Part shown: positions 43,518 through 51,556 of the stretch, piece by piece
How the letters are laid out: each line of letters starts with the position of its first letter
Numbering within the stretch: position 1 is the stretch's first letter
Origin: DATMRF01 sp035566435
GTDB taxonomy: Bacteria > Verrucomicrobiota > Verrucomicrobiia > Limisphaerales > UBA8199
DNA length: 57,755 nt
Assembly: GCA_035566435.1 (NCBI GenBank)
Contig: DATMRF010000104.1
Location: forward strand, 1 to 57,755
Direction: 5' to 3'
The notes under the pieces: model-generated
Told to the model about the DNA's origin: nothing
Database searches by the model: none
Seen by the model: only the letters and a program-made list of their open reading frames with translations
Program-made: the position numbers and the translations under genes

Positions 43518-44099
43518 TTAAAATTTGTGGTCGTCCGGTATCCACATCTGAATGTTGGCTAACGCCAGCCGAGCGTGTTTACAAACCTCCGCGTTTTTGT
43601 CGTCCGCTGCTTTCAAAAGAGCTGGAATGGCTGCTTTTGCTCCAGGCCCGATGGCACCCAAAGCCGCCGCAACGCAAGACCGCACTTGGGGGGAAGTTTC
43701 CGAGTCCATCATCTGAACCAGCTTGGGGACGTTATCCTTCGCCCCACTCCCCAACGCATTGTATCCATCAACTGCCCGAGCGCGAACCATGCTGGCGGGC
43801 GTCACGGGGAGTCGAATAATGGATTGTTTTGCATTAACGGCTATCACGGCCTGTTTCCAGATGGGATCGGTGACGCGGAGCATTTCCGTGAGCCACGGGA
43901 ATGAATTGGTCCCGATTAACCGCACGGCCTGCGCGGCTTTATCCGGCGAGTCCGAGCTCCCAAGGTCGAGGTCCGCCAGCCACTGACTCAAGGGTTTCCC
44001 TCCGTAGCTCGGCTCACGGACGCCGAGAACCTGCCACACAATGATCACGACAATGGCGACGAGCAAAACGGCGACCGCGATTTGAACCCGCTTCCTCAT
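43518..44099 (-). CDS. HEAT-repeat protein, membrane-anchored
   Basis: 193 residues from ATG 44099. Anchor MRKRVQIAVAVLLVAIVVII, then REPSYGGKPLSQWLADLDLG, and three to four HEAT-like helical pairs (A-R-A-V-D-G-Y-N-A-L-G, PQVRSCVAAALGAIGPGAKA, P-A-L-L-K-A-A-D-D-K-N-A-E-V-C). Such α-solenoids mediate protein-protein contacts; the signal anchor places this one outside the inner membrane. It is a paralogue of the genes at 46053 and 51693, and its anchor DNA is nearly identical to 39783 and 38841. Confidence 0.82.
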   Translation of the reverse strand: MRKRVQIAVAVLLVAIVVIIVWQVLGVREPSYGGKPLSQWLADLDLGSSDSPDKAAQAVRLIGTNSFPWLTEMLRVTDPIWKQAVIAVNAKQSIIRLPVTPASMVRARAVDGYNALGSGAKDNVPKLVQMMDSETSPQVRSCVAAALGAIGPGAKAAIPALLKAADDKNAEVCKHARLALANIQMWIPDDHKF

Positions 44100-44165
44100 G
44101 GCGGCAGTGTGGTAATTTTGCCGTGGGCAGACGAGAACTTTCCAAGCCTTCACCCCCATTAATGC

Positions 44166-44218
44166 GGGTGGAGCCACACTGCCCGCGACCGCCAGCGCGC
44201 CCGCCGTAGCGCTGGCCA
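44166..44218 (-). repeat. array element, copy 5 (right half)
   Basis: GGGTGGAGCCACACTGCCCGCGACCGCCAGCGCG followed by GTAGCGCTGG; it lies about 65 bp upstream of the HEAT-repeat gene. Confidence 0.7.
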
Positions 44219-44225
44219 CAGACGT

Positions 44226-44951
44226 TTACTTCGCGTCGGTCGCTCCTGCGTCCTTAACCGGGCCAGCAAGCTTCCAATCCTCGCCAACACGCTGCAATTT
44301 GAATCTCCCCACATCGTTTATTCCACCGGCCATGACGGTCAAAATGGCTACCTCGTCGGAAATGGCCTCCTGGTCGATAATCTTGAATGCCGTAACCTTT
44401 TCAAACTCCCCTTTGATGCTTGTGCTGACATCAGTGTCGGGCGTGTCCTGCCACTTTGTGAACTCTCCTCCTCCAGGTGCCAGGCTGGCCCGAAACATCT
44501 TCGCATCGCCCTGACTCATCGCCCAAACTGCGGACTGAAAAGCTGATTCGGGATCGGCGTAACCAACGAACGCCCAGGATTCCTTCAGCAAGCTCTCCCG
44601 TGTAAGCGTTGTTGGCGTTCCTGCGCTTGACTTGGGCATCGACGAGCGCAGCCTCTGGTTCTCGCTCTGGAGTCTTCCGAGTTCATTGGTCTGGGTGCGC
44701 AGTCTCCCAACCTCGCCACGAAGTCTGAGCAACTCGATGGTTTGGGCGCTCGGAAGCGTTTGAGGGTTGTTTGCCTGAGCAAGCAAGTTGGAGAGATGCT
44801 CGTTCTCCGCCCGGAGTGGAGCCAGTTGCTCGATTTGCTGTCGTAACAACCGGTTCTCCTCGCGCAGTTTTGATCGCTGCTGAATCACCAAAAAAGTCGC
44901 CATGCCACCGACGACAAGCATGGCGAAAACACCGAGTCGAAACCTGGTCAT
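44226..44951 (-). CDS. membrane-anchored coiled-coil protein
   Basis: 241 residues from ATG 44951. An N-terminal membrane anchor (RLGVFAMLVVGGMATFLVI) leads to a leucine-zipper coiled coil (about residues 28-105, with LREENRLLRQQIEQLAPLRAENEHL and L-R-L-R-G-E-V-G-R-L-R). A C-terminal globular domain follows (about 125-232, ESWAFVGYADPESAFQSAVWAMSQGD, then V-G-R-F-K-L-Q-R-V-G-E-D-W-K-L). The last part resembles SnoaL/NTF2-like or lumazine-binding-type domains with a W-K-L end. Function unknown. The start lies 13 bp from array element copy 6. Confidence 0.75.
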   Translation of the reverse strand: MTRFRLGVFAMLVVGGMATFLVIQQRSKLREENRLLRQQIEQLAPLRAENEHLSNLLAQANNPQTLPSAQTIELLRLRGEVGRLRTQTNELGRLQSENQRLRSSMPKSSAGTPTTLTRESLLKESWAFVGYADPESAFQSAVWAMSQGDAKMFRASLAPGGGEFTKWQDTPDTDVSTSIKGEFEKVTAFKIIDQEAISDEVAILTVMAGGINDVGRFKLQRVGEDWKLAGPVKDAGATDAK

Positions 44952-44963
44952 GCCTGAAGGAAT

Positions 44964-45128
44964 GTAACCCGCACGGCCTGGGCCGCAAGCCGGCCGCATT
45001 CGGTGTGCGGCGAGGAGACGGCCAAGTGGAGCCGCACTGCCCACGACCACCAGCGCGGTTTCGCCTCGGCGCTGGTGTGGCCCACCAGCCATCAGTGGAT
45101 TTGTCTGCAATTGCAGACAGCCGGGTGC
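44964..45128 (-). repeat. array element, copy 6 (longest)
   Basis: It contains CCGCACGGCCTGGGCCGCAAGCC, GGCGAGGAGACGGCC, AAGTGGAGCCGCACTGCCC, ACGACCACCAGCGCGG and GGCGCTGGTGTGG. It ends with the perfect palindrome GTCTGCAATTGCAGAC (45103-45118) followed by AGCCGGGTGC. The left end shares about 37 of 40 bp with copy 1. Confidence 0.8.
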
Positions 45129-45240
45129 GTTCGCGGACGCCGCGTAAAGCGATTCTCCGCCGCCCATGCCGTCCGAGGATCACGGTTGGCAGCCCCCTGT
45201 CGGCTGGTACTGTTCCTTAGTGTTCGACCTGGCGCACTCG

Positions 45241-45801
45241 CTATTCGGGTGCGTCTTTTTCATCGCTGATGCTGCGAGGTTCGGTCACGTCACGGTTCGT
45301 TTGGGTCCGATAGCTGAACCTCACGACTAGGGAAGCTCCTCGAATCAGAGCTAAGCCCGCCAAGGCCACGGGAATTCCGAAGCCGAAGTAAAACCGCATC
45401 TCACGTGGCGTGTTTTGGCTTGAAAGTCCCAGGGCATCCTCGACGCCGTAAAGCAGATACCAGGCTGCGAACAGGAAAAGCCCAACTCCCAAGAGGCGGA
45501 CCACCACACCGAAAATGTCCCAGGGCTTCATGCCGGTGGCCACGACCGGAGATGAGCCTGCCAAGGGTTCTCTGTAAGTAAGTTTGACCACCCAGTCTGC
45601 ACAGAGCAGGCACACGCTCCCGAAGGCAAAGATTGGCAAACCGTAGGTGAACCAGTTGAAAGACCTTCGCAGACCCTCTCCACCGTTGAAGACCGCCGAT
45701 GGGATGCTTCCGAGAGCGTAAAGTTCGCAACGGAGGCCGTACACAATGAGGAGAAAACCTGTGACGCGGACCACGAGGCCAAAAACATCAGATGCTTTCA
45801 T
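45241..45801 (-). CDS. membrane protein with internal tandem duplication
   Basis: 186 residues from ATG 45801. Two similar halves: MKASDVFGLVVRVTGFLLIVYGL...FNWFTYGLPIFAFGSVCLLCADWVVKLTYR and, from about residue 90, MKPWDIFGVVVRLLGVGLFLFAAWYLLYG...FYFGFGIPVALAGLALIRGASLVVRFSYR. Each half holds two membrane helices and ends with V-V-x-x-x-Y-R. A duplication of a two-helix unit is evident from aligned positions. No family known to me; no soluble domain. It lies 50 bp from array element copy 7. Confidence 0.72.
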   Translation of the reverse strand: MKASDVFGLVVRVTGFLLIVYGLRCELYALGSIPSAVFNGGEGLRRSFNWFTYGLPIFAFGSVCLLCADWVVKLTYREPLAGSSPVVATGMKPWDIFGVVVRLLGVGLFLFAAWYLLYGVEDALGLSSQNTPREMRFYFGFGIPVALAGLALIRGASLVVRFSYRTQTNRDVTEPRSISDEKDAPE

Positions 45802-45850
45802 GCGCTGTTCGAGATTCGATTCGGGTTGTGTGGGTCTAACGTCAAGCAAG

Positions 45851-45960
45851 CTATCCCGCCGTGCCCTTGGCCGCAACCCTCACCGAGTTGATGTGACGGC
45901 GAGGAGATGGCCAGGTGGAGCCGCACCGCCGGAAGCGCAGCGCGACGGGCCCTGGCGCTC
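45851..45960 (-). repeat. array element, copy 7
   Basis: CTATCCCGCCGTGCCCTTGGCCGCAA, then GACGGCGAGGAGATGGCCAGGTGGAGCCGCACCGCC. It is preceded by GTCTAAC (45836-45842), which resembles an attC inverse core, but the complementary GTTRRRY core is missing at the other end. Confidence 0.7.
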
Positions 45961-46052
45961 GTCTGGGCGTTGGCCCCGAGCAGGCTTGGCTCGTTATTCC
46001 GGTCCGCACGGTCCAGGTCCCTGTGGTGGAGATTCTCGGAATCCTCAGCCGT

Positions 46053-46745
46053 TTACCTTACGCCACCTTGGGTAGTGGCTTCAGGGTCAATCTTTTTGAG
46101 AGCGAGTTGAACGGCTGCGCGCAGGTCCTTTTCTCGAACCTTCGACAGTTCAGTCAGTTTTGGAATCGCGGCCTTGGCCAGAGGGCCAAACTCTCCCAAG
46201 CCCGCCGCCGCCCCTTCAGGCACTCCCTCCAAGGGGCTGTCGAGGCAATCCATGAGCAGCGGGATGATTACGTCTGGCTCGCTATGGATTTGCCCCAATG
46301 CCCTGGCGGCGGGACCCCGCACTACGCTGTCGTTGCCCTTGACGGCTTTGATGAGGTCGGGAATCGCGGCCTTGGCCCGAGGCCCCATCTCCGCTAATGA
46401 ATCGATCGCCTGCCCCCGGCGACCATCGGCAGGTATGAAAAGGATTTGAACGCCGGGCAAACCGTTTAGCCGTTCAATGAGACCCAATCTGAGACTGGAA
46501 TCATTCGTATCGTGGAACATCGTCGCGGTGAGTTGTGGGATCACTTGGGTTTCCAGCACCCCGCGAGCTTGGTTGCTCACGGCGACTTCTTGGCTCTCTA
46601 TCTGCTTGAGCCAGTAGCTCAAGGGCTCGCCTTGATACCGCTCCTCGTGCCAACCCAACGTGTGAATCAGAACCCACAGTCCGGCAGCGAGCACTCCCGC
46701 TCCAATTGCCACCCCGGCGAGTATTCGTTTCAGGCGTCGGGCCAT
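46053..46745 (-). CDS. HEAT-repeat protein, membrane-anchored
   Basis: 230 residues from ATG 46745. Anchor MARRLKRILAGVAIGAGVLA, then RYQGEPLSYWLKQIESQE, and HEAT units visible as AIDSLAEMGPRAKAAIPDLI, VRGPAARALGQIHSEP and G-A-A-A-G-L-G-E-F-G-P-L-A-K-A-A-I-P-K-L. Periodic Ala-Leu-Gly-x-I/L-G and P-x-L-x-x-L positions define two-helix repeats. It is exported or anchored outside the inner membrane by the signal anchor, probably a scaffold. Paralogue of the 43518 and 51693 genes but with a divergent anchor. Confidence 0.85.
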   Translation of the reverse strand: MARRLKRILAGVAIGAGVLAAGLWVLIHTLGWHEERYQGEPLSYWLKQIESQEVAVSNQARGVLETQVIPQLTATMFHDTNDSSLRLGLIERLNGLPGVQILFIPADGRRGQAIDSLAEMGPRAKAAIPDLIKAVKGNDSVVRGPAARALGQIHSEPDVIIPLLMDCLDSPLEGVPEGAAAGLGEFGPLAKAAIPKLTELSKVREKDLRAAVQLALKKIDPEATTQGGVR

Positions 46746-47000
46746 ATTTTGAGTCTCGCCTCTTTGGAGGGCAAGTCCAGCAAAACCAGACGAGCACGAC
46801 GGCTGCGGGAGCGGACGGTGCGGAGTAGGATCGTTATGTCGGGACCGTTGCGCGTCCGGCCTGGCGCTGGCCAGGACGTTGGAGTCACGCGGGACCGGCC
46901 AGATCGGTAGTTGGGTATGTCCCGGCGACGGTTGCCAACGATTCGTCTCAGCGCTCAGGCATCCCAACGTTGCTCGCGTTTCGCCATGTGGCGGTGGGAG

Positions 47001-47507
47001 TTAGGGTTTCAGCTTCTCCCATTCATTCTCTGAAGCGGGGGCTTTTTGATACTCCATCAGCGTCTGCCAATCGTTCTCCTTTACTAACAGCGCTTCAAAA
47101 TGGACGTAATCGTCTTTTCGGATGCCGTTCGCATCAACAGTCCAATAGTGAAAAATGCCCGTTTCGTGCGCGGTCGTCTCGTCGCCCAACCTCTGGCTGA
47201 GCCGAAATTCAACGCTCGCCTTTATTTTACCCGACTTGGTGTCGAGAAAACCTTGCTTCCACCCGGCGAGCGCTTTTGAGAGTGGGTACGAGGTCTTTTT
47301 TGCGCCCGAAACAAGAACGCCCGAAGGATGACATGTTCCCTTGTACCGCTCATAGTCTCCGTTCTGCACTGCCACCTGGACTTTGCTCCAAAATTTATCC
47401 AGTTGAGCCAATCTCGTCGTCTCGTCCATACCGCTCACTGTCGGCACGGCGCTACAATAAAGGAGGATTGACAACCACGATACCAAGATTACGTGTGCAG
47501 GCTTCAT
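47001..47507 (-). CDS. exported SnoaL/DUF4440-like protein
   Basis: 168 residues. A signal peptide (HVILVSWLSILLYCSAVPTVSG) is followed by an NTF2-like fold: W-S-K-V-Q-V-A-V-Q-N-G-D-Y-E-R-Y-K-G-T-C-H-P, then two strand-rich segments ending YWTVDANGIRK and FEALLVKENDWQTLMEYQK. Such domains bind small hydrophobic ligands or act as secreted accessory folds; substrate unknown. Its start overlaps the stop of the upstream macro-domain remnant (ATGA). Confidence 0.7.
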   Translation of the reverse strand: MKPAHVILVSWLSILLYCSAVPTVSGMDETTRLAQLDKFWSKVQVAVQNGDYERYKGTCHPSGVLVSGAKKTSYPLSKALAGWKQGFLDTKSGKIKASVEFRLSQRLGDETTAHETGIFHYWTVDANGIRKDDYVHFEALLVKENDWQTLMEYQKAPASENEWEKLKP

Positions 47508-47773
47508 TCGGCGGACGCTACAGGAACTTTTTCAGCATTCAATGCAAATGAAGGAATCGCTTCGGCTTTAAACCGTGTTGTCGCCCGAATTCCTAATTCC
47601 CGCAACTGTCGTAGATGGACCGGCAGGCGACCTTCCGGTCGCCGGGCAACAGCCTCCTGTACCGTCCGTTCAATCTGAAGGCCGAAAAAACTGCGGTAGG
47701 CCGCGTCGATGCCTCCGTCCATGAATCCATAGCTGTTGGCAGGCGACACGACACAATGCTCGGCCACCGTCAA
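47504..47773 (-). pseudogene. macro-domain fragment
   Basis: 89 codons from TTG 47773. It carries the ADP-ribose-binding macro-domain signature VVSPANSYGFMDGGIDAAYRSFFG, then Q-x-x-V-Q-E-A-V-A-R-R-P-E-G-R-L-P-V. A full macro domain needs about 130-160 residues and a later G-x-G loop; here the sequence diverges after R-L-P-V and the front is missing as well (the frame is open to about 47820 without an ATG). It is therefore a piece of a former macro domain. The stop overlaps the next gene's start. Confidence 0.6.
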
Positions 47774-47824
47774 GCGGTCAACCTGCCATCCTCTGGCGCA
47801 TGCACCATCTAATGCGGGGACGGG

Positions 47825-47889
47825 GTTAGGCGCTGCCCCTCCGAGGTCGCCGTTGTGGAGGATGCGGACGCAGCGCTTAGCAGCCTAAC
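47825..47889. repeat. 65-bp imperfect palindrome GTTAGGC...GCCTAAC
   Basis: Outer GTTAGGC (47825-47831) pairs with GCCTAAC (47883-47889). Inner GCTGC pairs with GCAGC, and CCTCC with GGAGG. The core sequences match integron attC cores, but in reversed order (an attC has RYYYAAC first and GTTRRRY last). It lies between the macro-domain fragment and a plus-strand membrane protein. Confidence 0.75.
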
Positions 47890-47928
47890 AGTATTGCCCC
47901 TGACGAGTGAAGTTGCCACCCTTCAGTC

Positions 47929-48645
47929 ATGAGTTGGTTGCAACTTGATCCACAGAGCATTGCCCACCGGGCAAGGGCGGCGAGTCGAGTCTCCACAGCC
48001 TCGATGCTGGCCTGTGTTGTGCGCGGAGCGCTCGGATTTGCTTTGGTAAGTATCGCGGGTTTCGCGCCTTGGGCGCTGGCCGGACGCTGGCTTCACCAGA
48101 CGGTCGGGGAGATAGGAATGTATGCGGCCTGCGCGGTGGTTTTCACGAGTTTGAGCGGGCCGTTTTTGCATCGGCTCATCATCGGCGCTGGGACGTTGTT
48201 TCGGTTCTACCTGCTTTTCGGGGCCGGGTTCGGGGCGTATGCCCTCGCCTGGACCATCGCCTGGATGACGTTGCGAGGGCACGTCGGGGGATTGATCGGA
48301 CTTTTGAGCGGCACCTTGGCAATGGCCTGGATATTCGTCCGAGCGTTCGGTGCCGCTGGCCTATGGGCGAAGGTGACACTTGAACTTTTTGCAGGCAACG
48401 CGGTGGGCTACTTCGCTGGAGGGTGGGTCGAAGGCAAGATTGCGCGAATTAACGCGATGCATCTGCTTGACGCAGGCGTGGACCGCCCAGCGCTACGGGT
48501 TGTCGCCATGTTGATGTGGGGGCTTTGTTACGGTATTGGATTCGGCGTGGGCCTGGGACTCGCCTTTTATCATTGCCAAACCAGGGCGCGGGCTCTGTTG
48601 AGTGTCGGTGGGCCGTCGGAGAGTGAAGCGGCTATACCTCGTTAG
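47929..48645 (+). CDS. integral membrane protein of unknown function
   Basis: 238 residues with five to six hydrophobic segments (SIAGFAPWALAGRWLH, GMYAACAVVFTSLSGPF, FRFYLLFGAGFGAYALAWTI, and the last MLMWGLCYGIGFGVGLGLAF). It is basic at the N-terminus and has a soluble middle loop with G-N-A-V-G-Y-F-A-G-G-W-V-E-G-K-I-A-R. No known domain recognised; the repeated Gly-x3-Gly pattern suggests helix packing. It is one of two plus-strand genes in the array. The spacer to 48929 holds no gene. Confidence 0.75.
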   Translation: MSWLQLDPQSIAHRARAASRVSTASMLACVVRGALGFALVSIAGFAPWALAGRWLHQTVGEIGMYAACAVVFTSLSGPFLHRLIIGAGTLFRFYLLFGAGFGAYALAWTIAWMTLRGHVGGLIGLLSGTLAMAWIFVRAFGAAGLWAKVTLELFAGNAVGYFAGGWVEGKIARINAMHLLDAGVDRPALRVVAMLMWGLCYGIGFGVGLGLAFYHCQTRARALLSVGGPSESEAAIPR

Positions 48646-48928
48646 CCCGCTGGGGCTGCGGGTCCATAAGCTGTTTGGAGTGCCCGACCCCCAGAGCCGC
48701 CGCCATCGCTCGGTGTTCGCGCCTTGGGCCTACGAATAGACTCTCGAATGATCCAACTGCCTCTCTCGACGATTTCCGGGTAAGGTTCCATGCGAGCCGT
48801 GCGCTCCGTCGCCTAACCTTTACAAGTCGCAGATTACGCGGTGATGACCGGGAATAGTCCGTTGCCGCGCAGGCCCAAAATTTCACTTGGTTCCGAATGA
48901 ATTAAGCCTGCCCAGCCGATAAGCAGCC

Positions 48929-50047
48929 CTACCACGGCTTTTTCTCATTCAACGCCCCCACAATGGCCCGTCTGACCATCAGAGGGTCGATACTGCCGGT
49001 TTCCCTGTATATGACCTTTCCATCCGGCGCAATGAGCACGGTGTAGGGTACTGGACCCTGCCAGTCGGGGTCGAAGGCGTTGATTAGTTTCTCGCGGTCG
49101 GCGGAGGCGAAGATGAGGTTTTTGCACGATGCCTGCTTTTCTTTTAGGAATTCCAGCACATTTTTCTCCTCGTCAGGCCGGTTCACCGAGACTGCGACGA
49201 CCTCAAAATCCCGGTGCCGATACATGCGGTTGATGGTGACCAACTCGTGGAACTCAGCCACACAAGGGGCGCACCAGGTCGCCCAGAAGTTGACCAACCG
49301 AACCTTGCCGGATTCGTTTTTCCGCAACGCTTTCAGCACGTCCGCGTCAGCAGGCGATAGTGACACCGCTTCGGCGGCAAGCTTTTCCACGTAGGCCTTC
49401 ACGGAATCGGCTTTGCCCGCCCATTTAACCGAGCACCCTACGACTTTGGTTTTCGTCACGGGCGGCTCCCGGCCCGCCAGCAGCGCAGTGAGCGCATCGC
49501 GCACATAATGCTTTGTCGCACGTTCGACGCGCTCGGAGTCGTCGATGGCTCCCACGTATCGCAGTTTGCGGCCAGCGTCGAAGACAAAAGCATGAGGCGT
49601 GGCCACCGGGCCGTAGGCGCGCGCCACCGATTCGGTGTCGCCATCGTAAAGATACGGAAAATTGAAATGACGGTCACGGGCGCGAATCTTCATTTCCTCG
49701 AACGAGTCGCTCAGGTCGGTCCAGCCCAGTTCGTCCAACCGCACGGACTTGGGGTCATTAGGCATGATCGCCACCACGGCAACGCCTTTATCCTTGTAAT
49801 CGACCACAAGCTGCTTGAGGCGCTCCTCGTAATACTGGGCGGTGGGACAGTGGTCACAGGTGAAAACGACCACCAGGATTTTGGCTTCGGCAAAGTCTTT
49901 CAGGGTGTAGTTGCGGCCATCGACGCCGGTCAGGCTGAGATCTGGAGCCGGTGAACCCAGCGACAGAGTTTCAGGTTGAAAATCGGCTGCGCAGATGCCG
50001 CAGAGCGCAGCCAGGGAGGCGAGCAGACTTATAAAGGCCCGGGTCAC
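48929..50047 (-). CDS. exported protein with two thioredoxin-fold domains
   Basis: 372 residues. A signal peptide (FISLLASLAALCGICAAD) precedes a peroxiredoxin/AhpC-TSA-like domain (about 27-180: LGSPAPDLSLTGVDG, KILVVVFTCDHCPTAQ with CDHC, VAIMPNDP). A short linker leads to a TlpA/ResA-like thioredoxin domain (about 235-360: VRLVNFWATWCAPCVAEFHEL with CAPC, then VPYTVLIAPDGKVIYRETG with cis-Pro). It is a periplasmic redox protein with two different active-site motifs. The pair probably shuttles thiol or peroxide electrons. No companion membrane reductant is seen in the window. Confidence 0.9.
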   Translation of the reverse strand: MTRAFISLLASLAALCGICAADFQPETLSLGSPAPDLSLTGVDGRNYTLKDFAEAKILVVVFTCDHCPTAQYYEERLKQLVVDYKDKGVAVVAIMPNDPKSVRLDELGWTDLSDSFEEMKIRARDRHFNFPYLYDGDTESVARAYGPVATPHAFVFDAGRKLRYVGAIDDSERVERATKHYVRDALTALLAGREPPVTKTKVVGCSVKWAGKADSVKAYVEKLAAEAVSLSPADADVLKALRKNESGKVRLVNFWATWCAPCVAEFHELVTINRMYRHRDFEVVAVSVNRPDEEKNVLEFLKEKQASCKNLIFASADREKLINAFDPDWQGPVPYTVLIAPDGKVIYRETGSIDPLMVRRAIVGALNEKKPW

Positions 50048-50144
50048 GGCCTCATACTAAAGGCAGATACAACTGGGGCAAGGCGATTAGAGGTTCAGTC
50101 CGGCCTCAATCATTGTTGGACTCCGACCGGCAACCCCGTCCCGA

Positions 50145-50524
50145 CTATCCTCGTTCAGTTCCGTCTCCGCGTATGAGGCTATCAGCGGAATCAGCCTGAC
50201 TCCGCGAGGCGAAGCCCTCCCGGGGGCTGTGGTCGCGGCAGCGAGTGAAACATGCCCCAAACCTTCTCAAGTTCCCCGCTTGCACCAATTGCAGTGCGTT
50301 GGTCTTCAGTCTTTCCTCTGCGGCTGGCGGGTGGTATCGCGCCCATCTTTCCAGCAAGTATTTGTAATCGAGCACGCTCCTCCTGAGTTCCTCCGCTGCC
50401 GATTCCCCGCTGGCCGGTGCGTTAGTCTTGAGCCGTTTGAGAAAAGCATCGAGCGGAGGGGCGGGGCGGCGGTTCGATGAGGTGGACGTCTCAGGCGCTC
50501 GACCGATCTTGCTGCGGCGTGGTC
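50145..50524 (-). pseudogene. frameshifted short gene
   Basis: An ATG at 50524 opens M-T-T-P-Q-Q-D-R-S-S-A and stops. In another frame the sequence continues E-T-S-T-S-S, then PLDAFLKRLKTNAPASGE, A-A-E-E-L-R-R-S-V-L-D-Y-K-Y-L-L-E-R-W-A-R-Y-H-P-P-A-A-E-E-R-L-K-T-N-A-L-Q-L-V-Q-A-G-N-L. This is clearly protein-like (a helical, charged domain with a repeated LKTNA word). A one-base change near 50490 would join the frames, and the 3' part after A-G-N-L-R also looks disrupted. The function is unknown. Confidence 0.45.
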
Positions 50525-50530
50525 ATTTGT

Positions 50531-50815
50531 TTAGCGCTCGACAACCTCGTAGGACGCGACCTTCCCATCAATGATCTTCACACGGAATGGCTTGTCCTGC
50601 CACCACGGGCGCTCAAGAACGTAGCTGAGCGTCTCGGACTGCCCATCTGCGGTAACATTCTCTGGCTTGCCAAGCTTCTGGATAACCTGGTCTTTGGTCA
50701 TGCCGATGGAAATCAGGCTGGGGTCACCTGCCTTGATGTGCCCTGCGGGTGCAACGCAACCAAACATGAGCTGCGTCAGAACGAGCAGTGATATGAATTT
50801 CAGTTTGTGTTTCAT
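50531..50815 (-). CDS. BamE/SmpA-like outer-membrane lipoprotein
   Basis: 94 residues. The lipobox is L-M-F-G-C (Cys20), and the mature part is DPSLISIGMTKDQVIQKLGKPENV, with the SmpA/OmlA/BamE signature G-M-(T/S)-x2-V-(I)-x-x-L-G-x-P. It ends in W-x-D-K-P and a β-strand V-A-S-Y-E-V-V-E-R. Members assist outer-membrane protein assembly or are related small lipoproteins. No other Bam gene is near, so a specialised role in this array is possible. It lies 55 bp from array element copy 8. Confidence 0.8.
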   Translation of the reverse strand: MKHKLKFISLLVLTQLMFGCVAPAGHIKAGDPSLISIGMTKDQVIQKLGKPENVTADGQSETLSYVLERPWWQDKPFRVKIIDGKVASYEVVER

Positions 50816-50869
50816 TTTGTGGTTTTGTGCCGTGTGTATGTTTGCGAATCCCGCCTAACCTTGATCATT

Positions 50870-50935
50870 GTATCCGCCGCGCCCTGGGTCGCAAGCCTCC
50901 AGCTTTCAGAAATCCTGAACCCGCACTGCCGGGGG
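50870..50935 (-). repeat. array element, copy 8
   Basis: TATCCGCCGCGCCCTGGGTCGCAAGCCTCC then a divergent middle and CCCGCACTGCCGGGGG. It is preceded by GCCTAAC (50852-50858). Confidence 0.7.
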
Positions 50936-51053
50936 CCTGTGTCTCCAGGCCAAAAGCCCGCGAACGAAGCTGGTCGAGTCCTTGATTCACGGGCCGGATG
51001 GGCGGGAGCGAACCCTGTCTGGCTTAACCGGGGCACCTGACCTCGGCTGCGGC

Positions 51054-51449
51054 CTAAAGAGCTGGAAAAATCCTTCGCAGAGCCTCCTGCAATTCCGCCA
51101 CCGAAAAAGGTTTCGCAAGCACCAGGTCGATATTCGAGACCTTGCCCATGCCGCCGCCAATTCCCTCGGCGTAAGCCGTGATCAGAATGATGGGTGTGGC
51201 GGGGGAATGCTGTTTCATCGCCTCGGCCAATTCCAATCCGTCCATTTTGCCCAACTTAAAGTCGGTGACAATCAGGTCATATTCGCCAGCTTTAAACATG
51301 GCCAGCGCCTGCTCGCCATCTCCGGCAATTTCCACCGTGTGACCGTCCACGGTCAAAACCGTTCGGATGGAGTGGGCCGCTACTAGCTCGTCCTCCACCA
51401 CCAAAATCCGTTTGGGTGGAATCCGTTGGCGAAACTCGGTTGAGGTCAT
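51054..51449 (-). CDS. single-domain response regulator
   Basis: 131 residues. ILVVEDELVAAHSIRTVL, phospho-acceptor Asp in LIVTDFKLGKMDGLELAEAM, Thr in IILITAYAEG and Lys in LAKPFSVAELQEAL. Receiver domain only, with all catalytic residues. The L-x-T/D-D-F-K-L-G-x-M-D-G phosphorylation loop is Spo0F/CheY-like. No kinase is encoded nearby. It is the fourth receiver-only gene of the accessory array. Confidence 0.88.
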   Translation of the reverse strand: MTSTEFRQRIPPKRILVVEDELVAAHSIRTVLTVDGHTVEIAGDGEQALAMFKAGEYDLIVTDFKLGKMDGLELAEAMKQHSPATPIILITAYAEGIGGGMGKVSNIDLVLAKPFSVAELQEALRRIFPAL

Positions 51450-51520
51450 AAAACAAATAGCGAATTTAAAGCCCGCTTTGCGTGCCCTTGCTCATAATCC
51501 TAAGCGGAGGGTTTGGCAAT

Positions 51521-51556
51521 GATAATCAGGGTGATAATCAGGGTGATAATCAGGGT
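51521..51556. repeat. three tandem 12-bp units GATAATCAGGGT
   Basis: Three perfect 12-bp copies lie in the spacer upstream of the response regulator. Directly downstream, at 51651-51692, is a degenerate array element (GGTGGAGGCGCACCGGCCACGACCGCCGATGCGT). Confidence 0.9.

Noticed and set aside
47825..47889. attC recombination site
   Set aside because: The 7-bp cores are in the reverse order of a true attC (GTTRRRY first), so it was kept only as a palindromic repeat.
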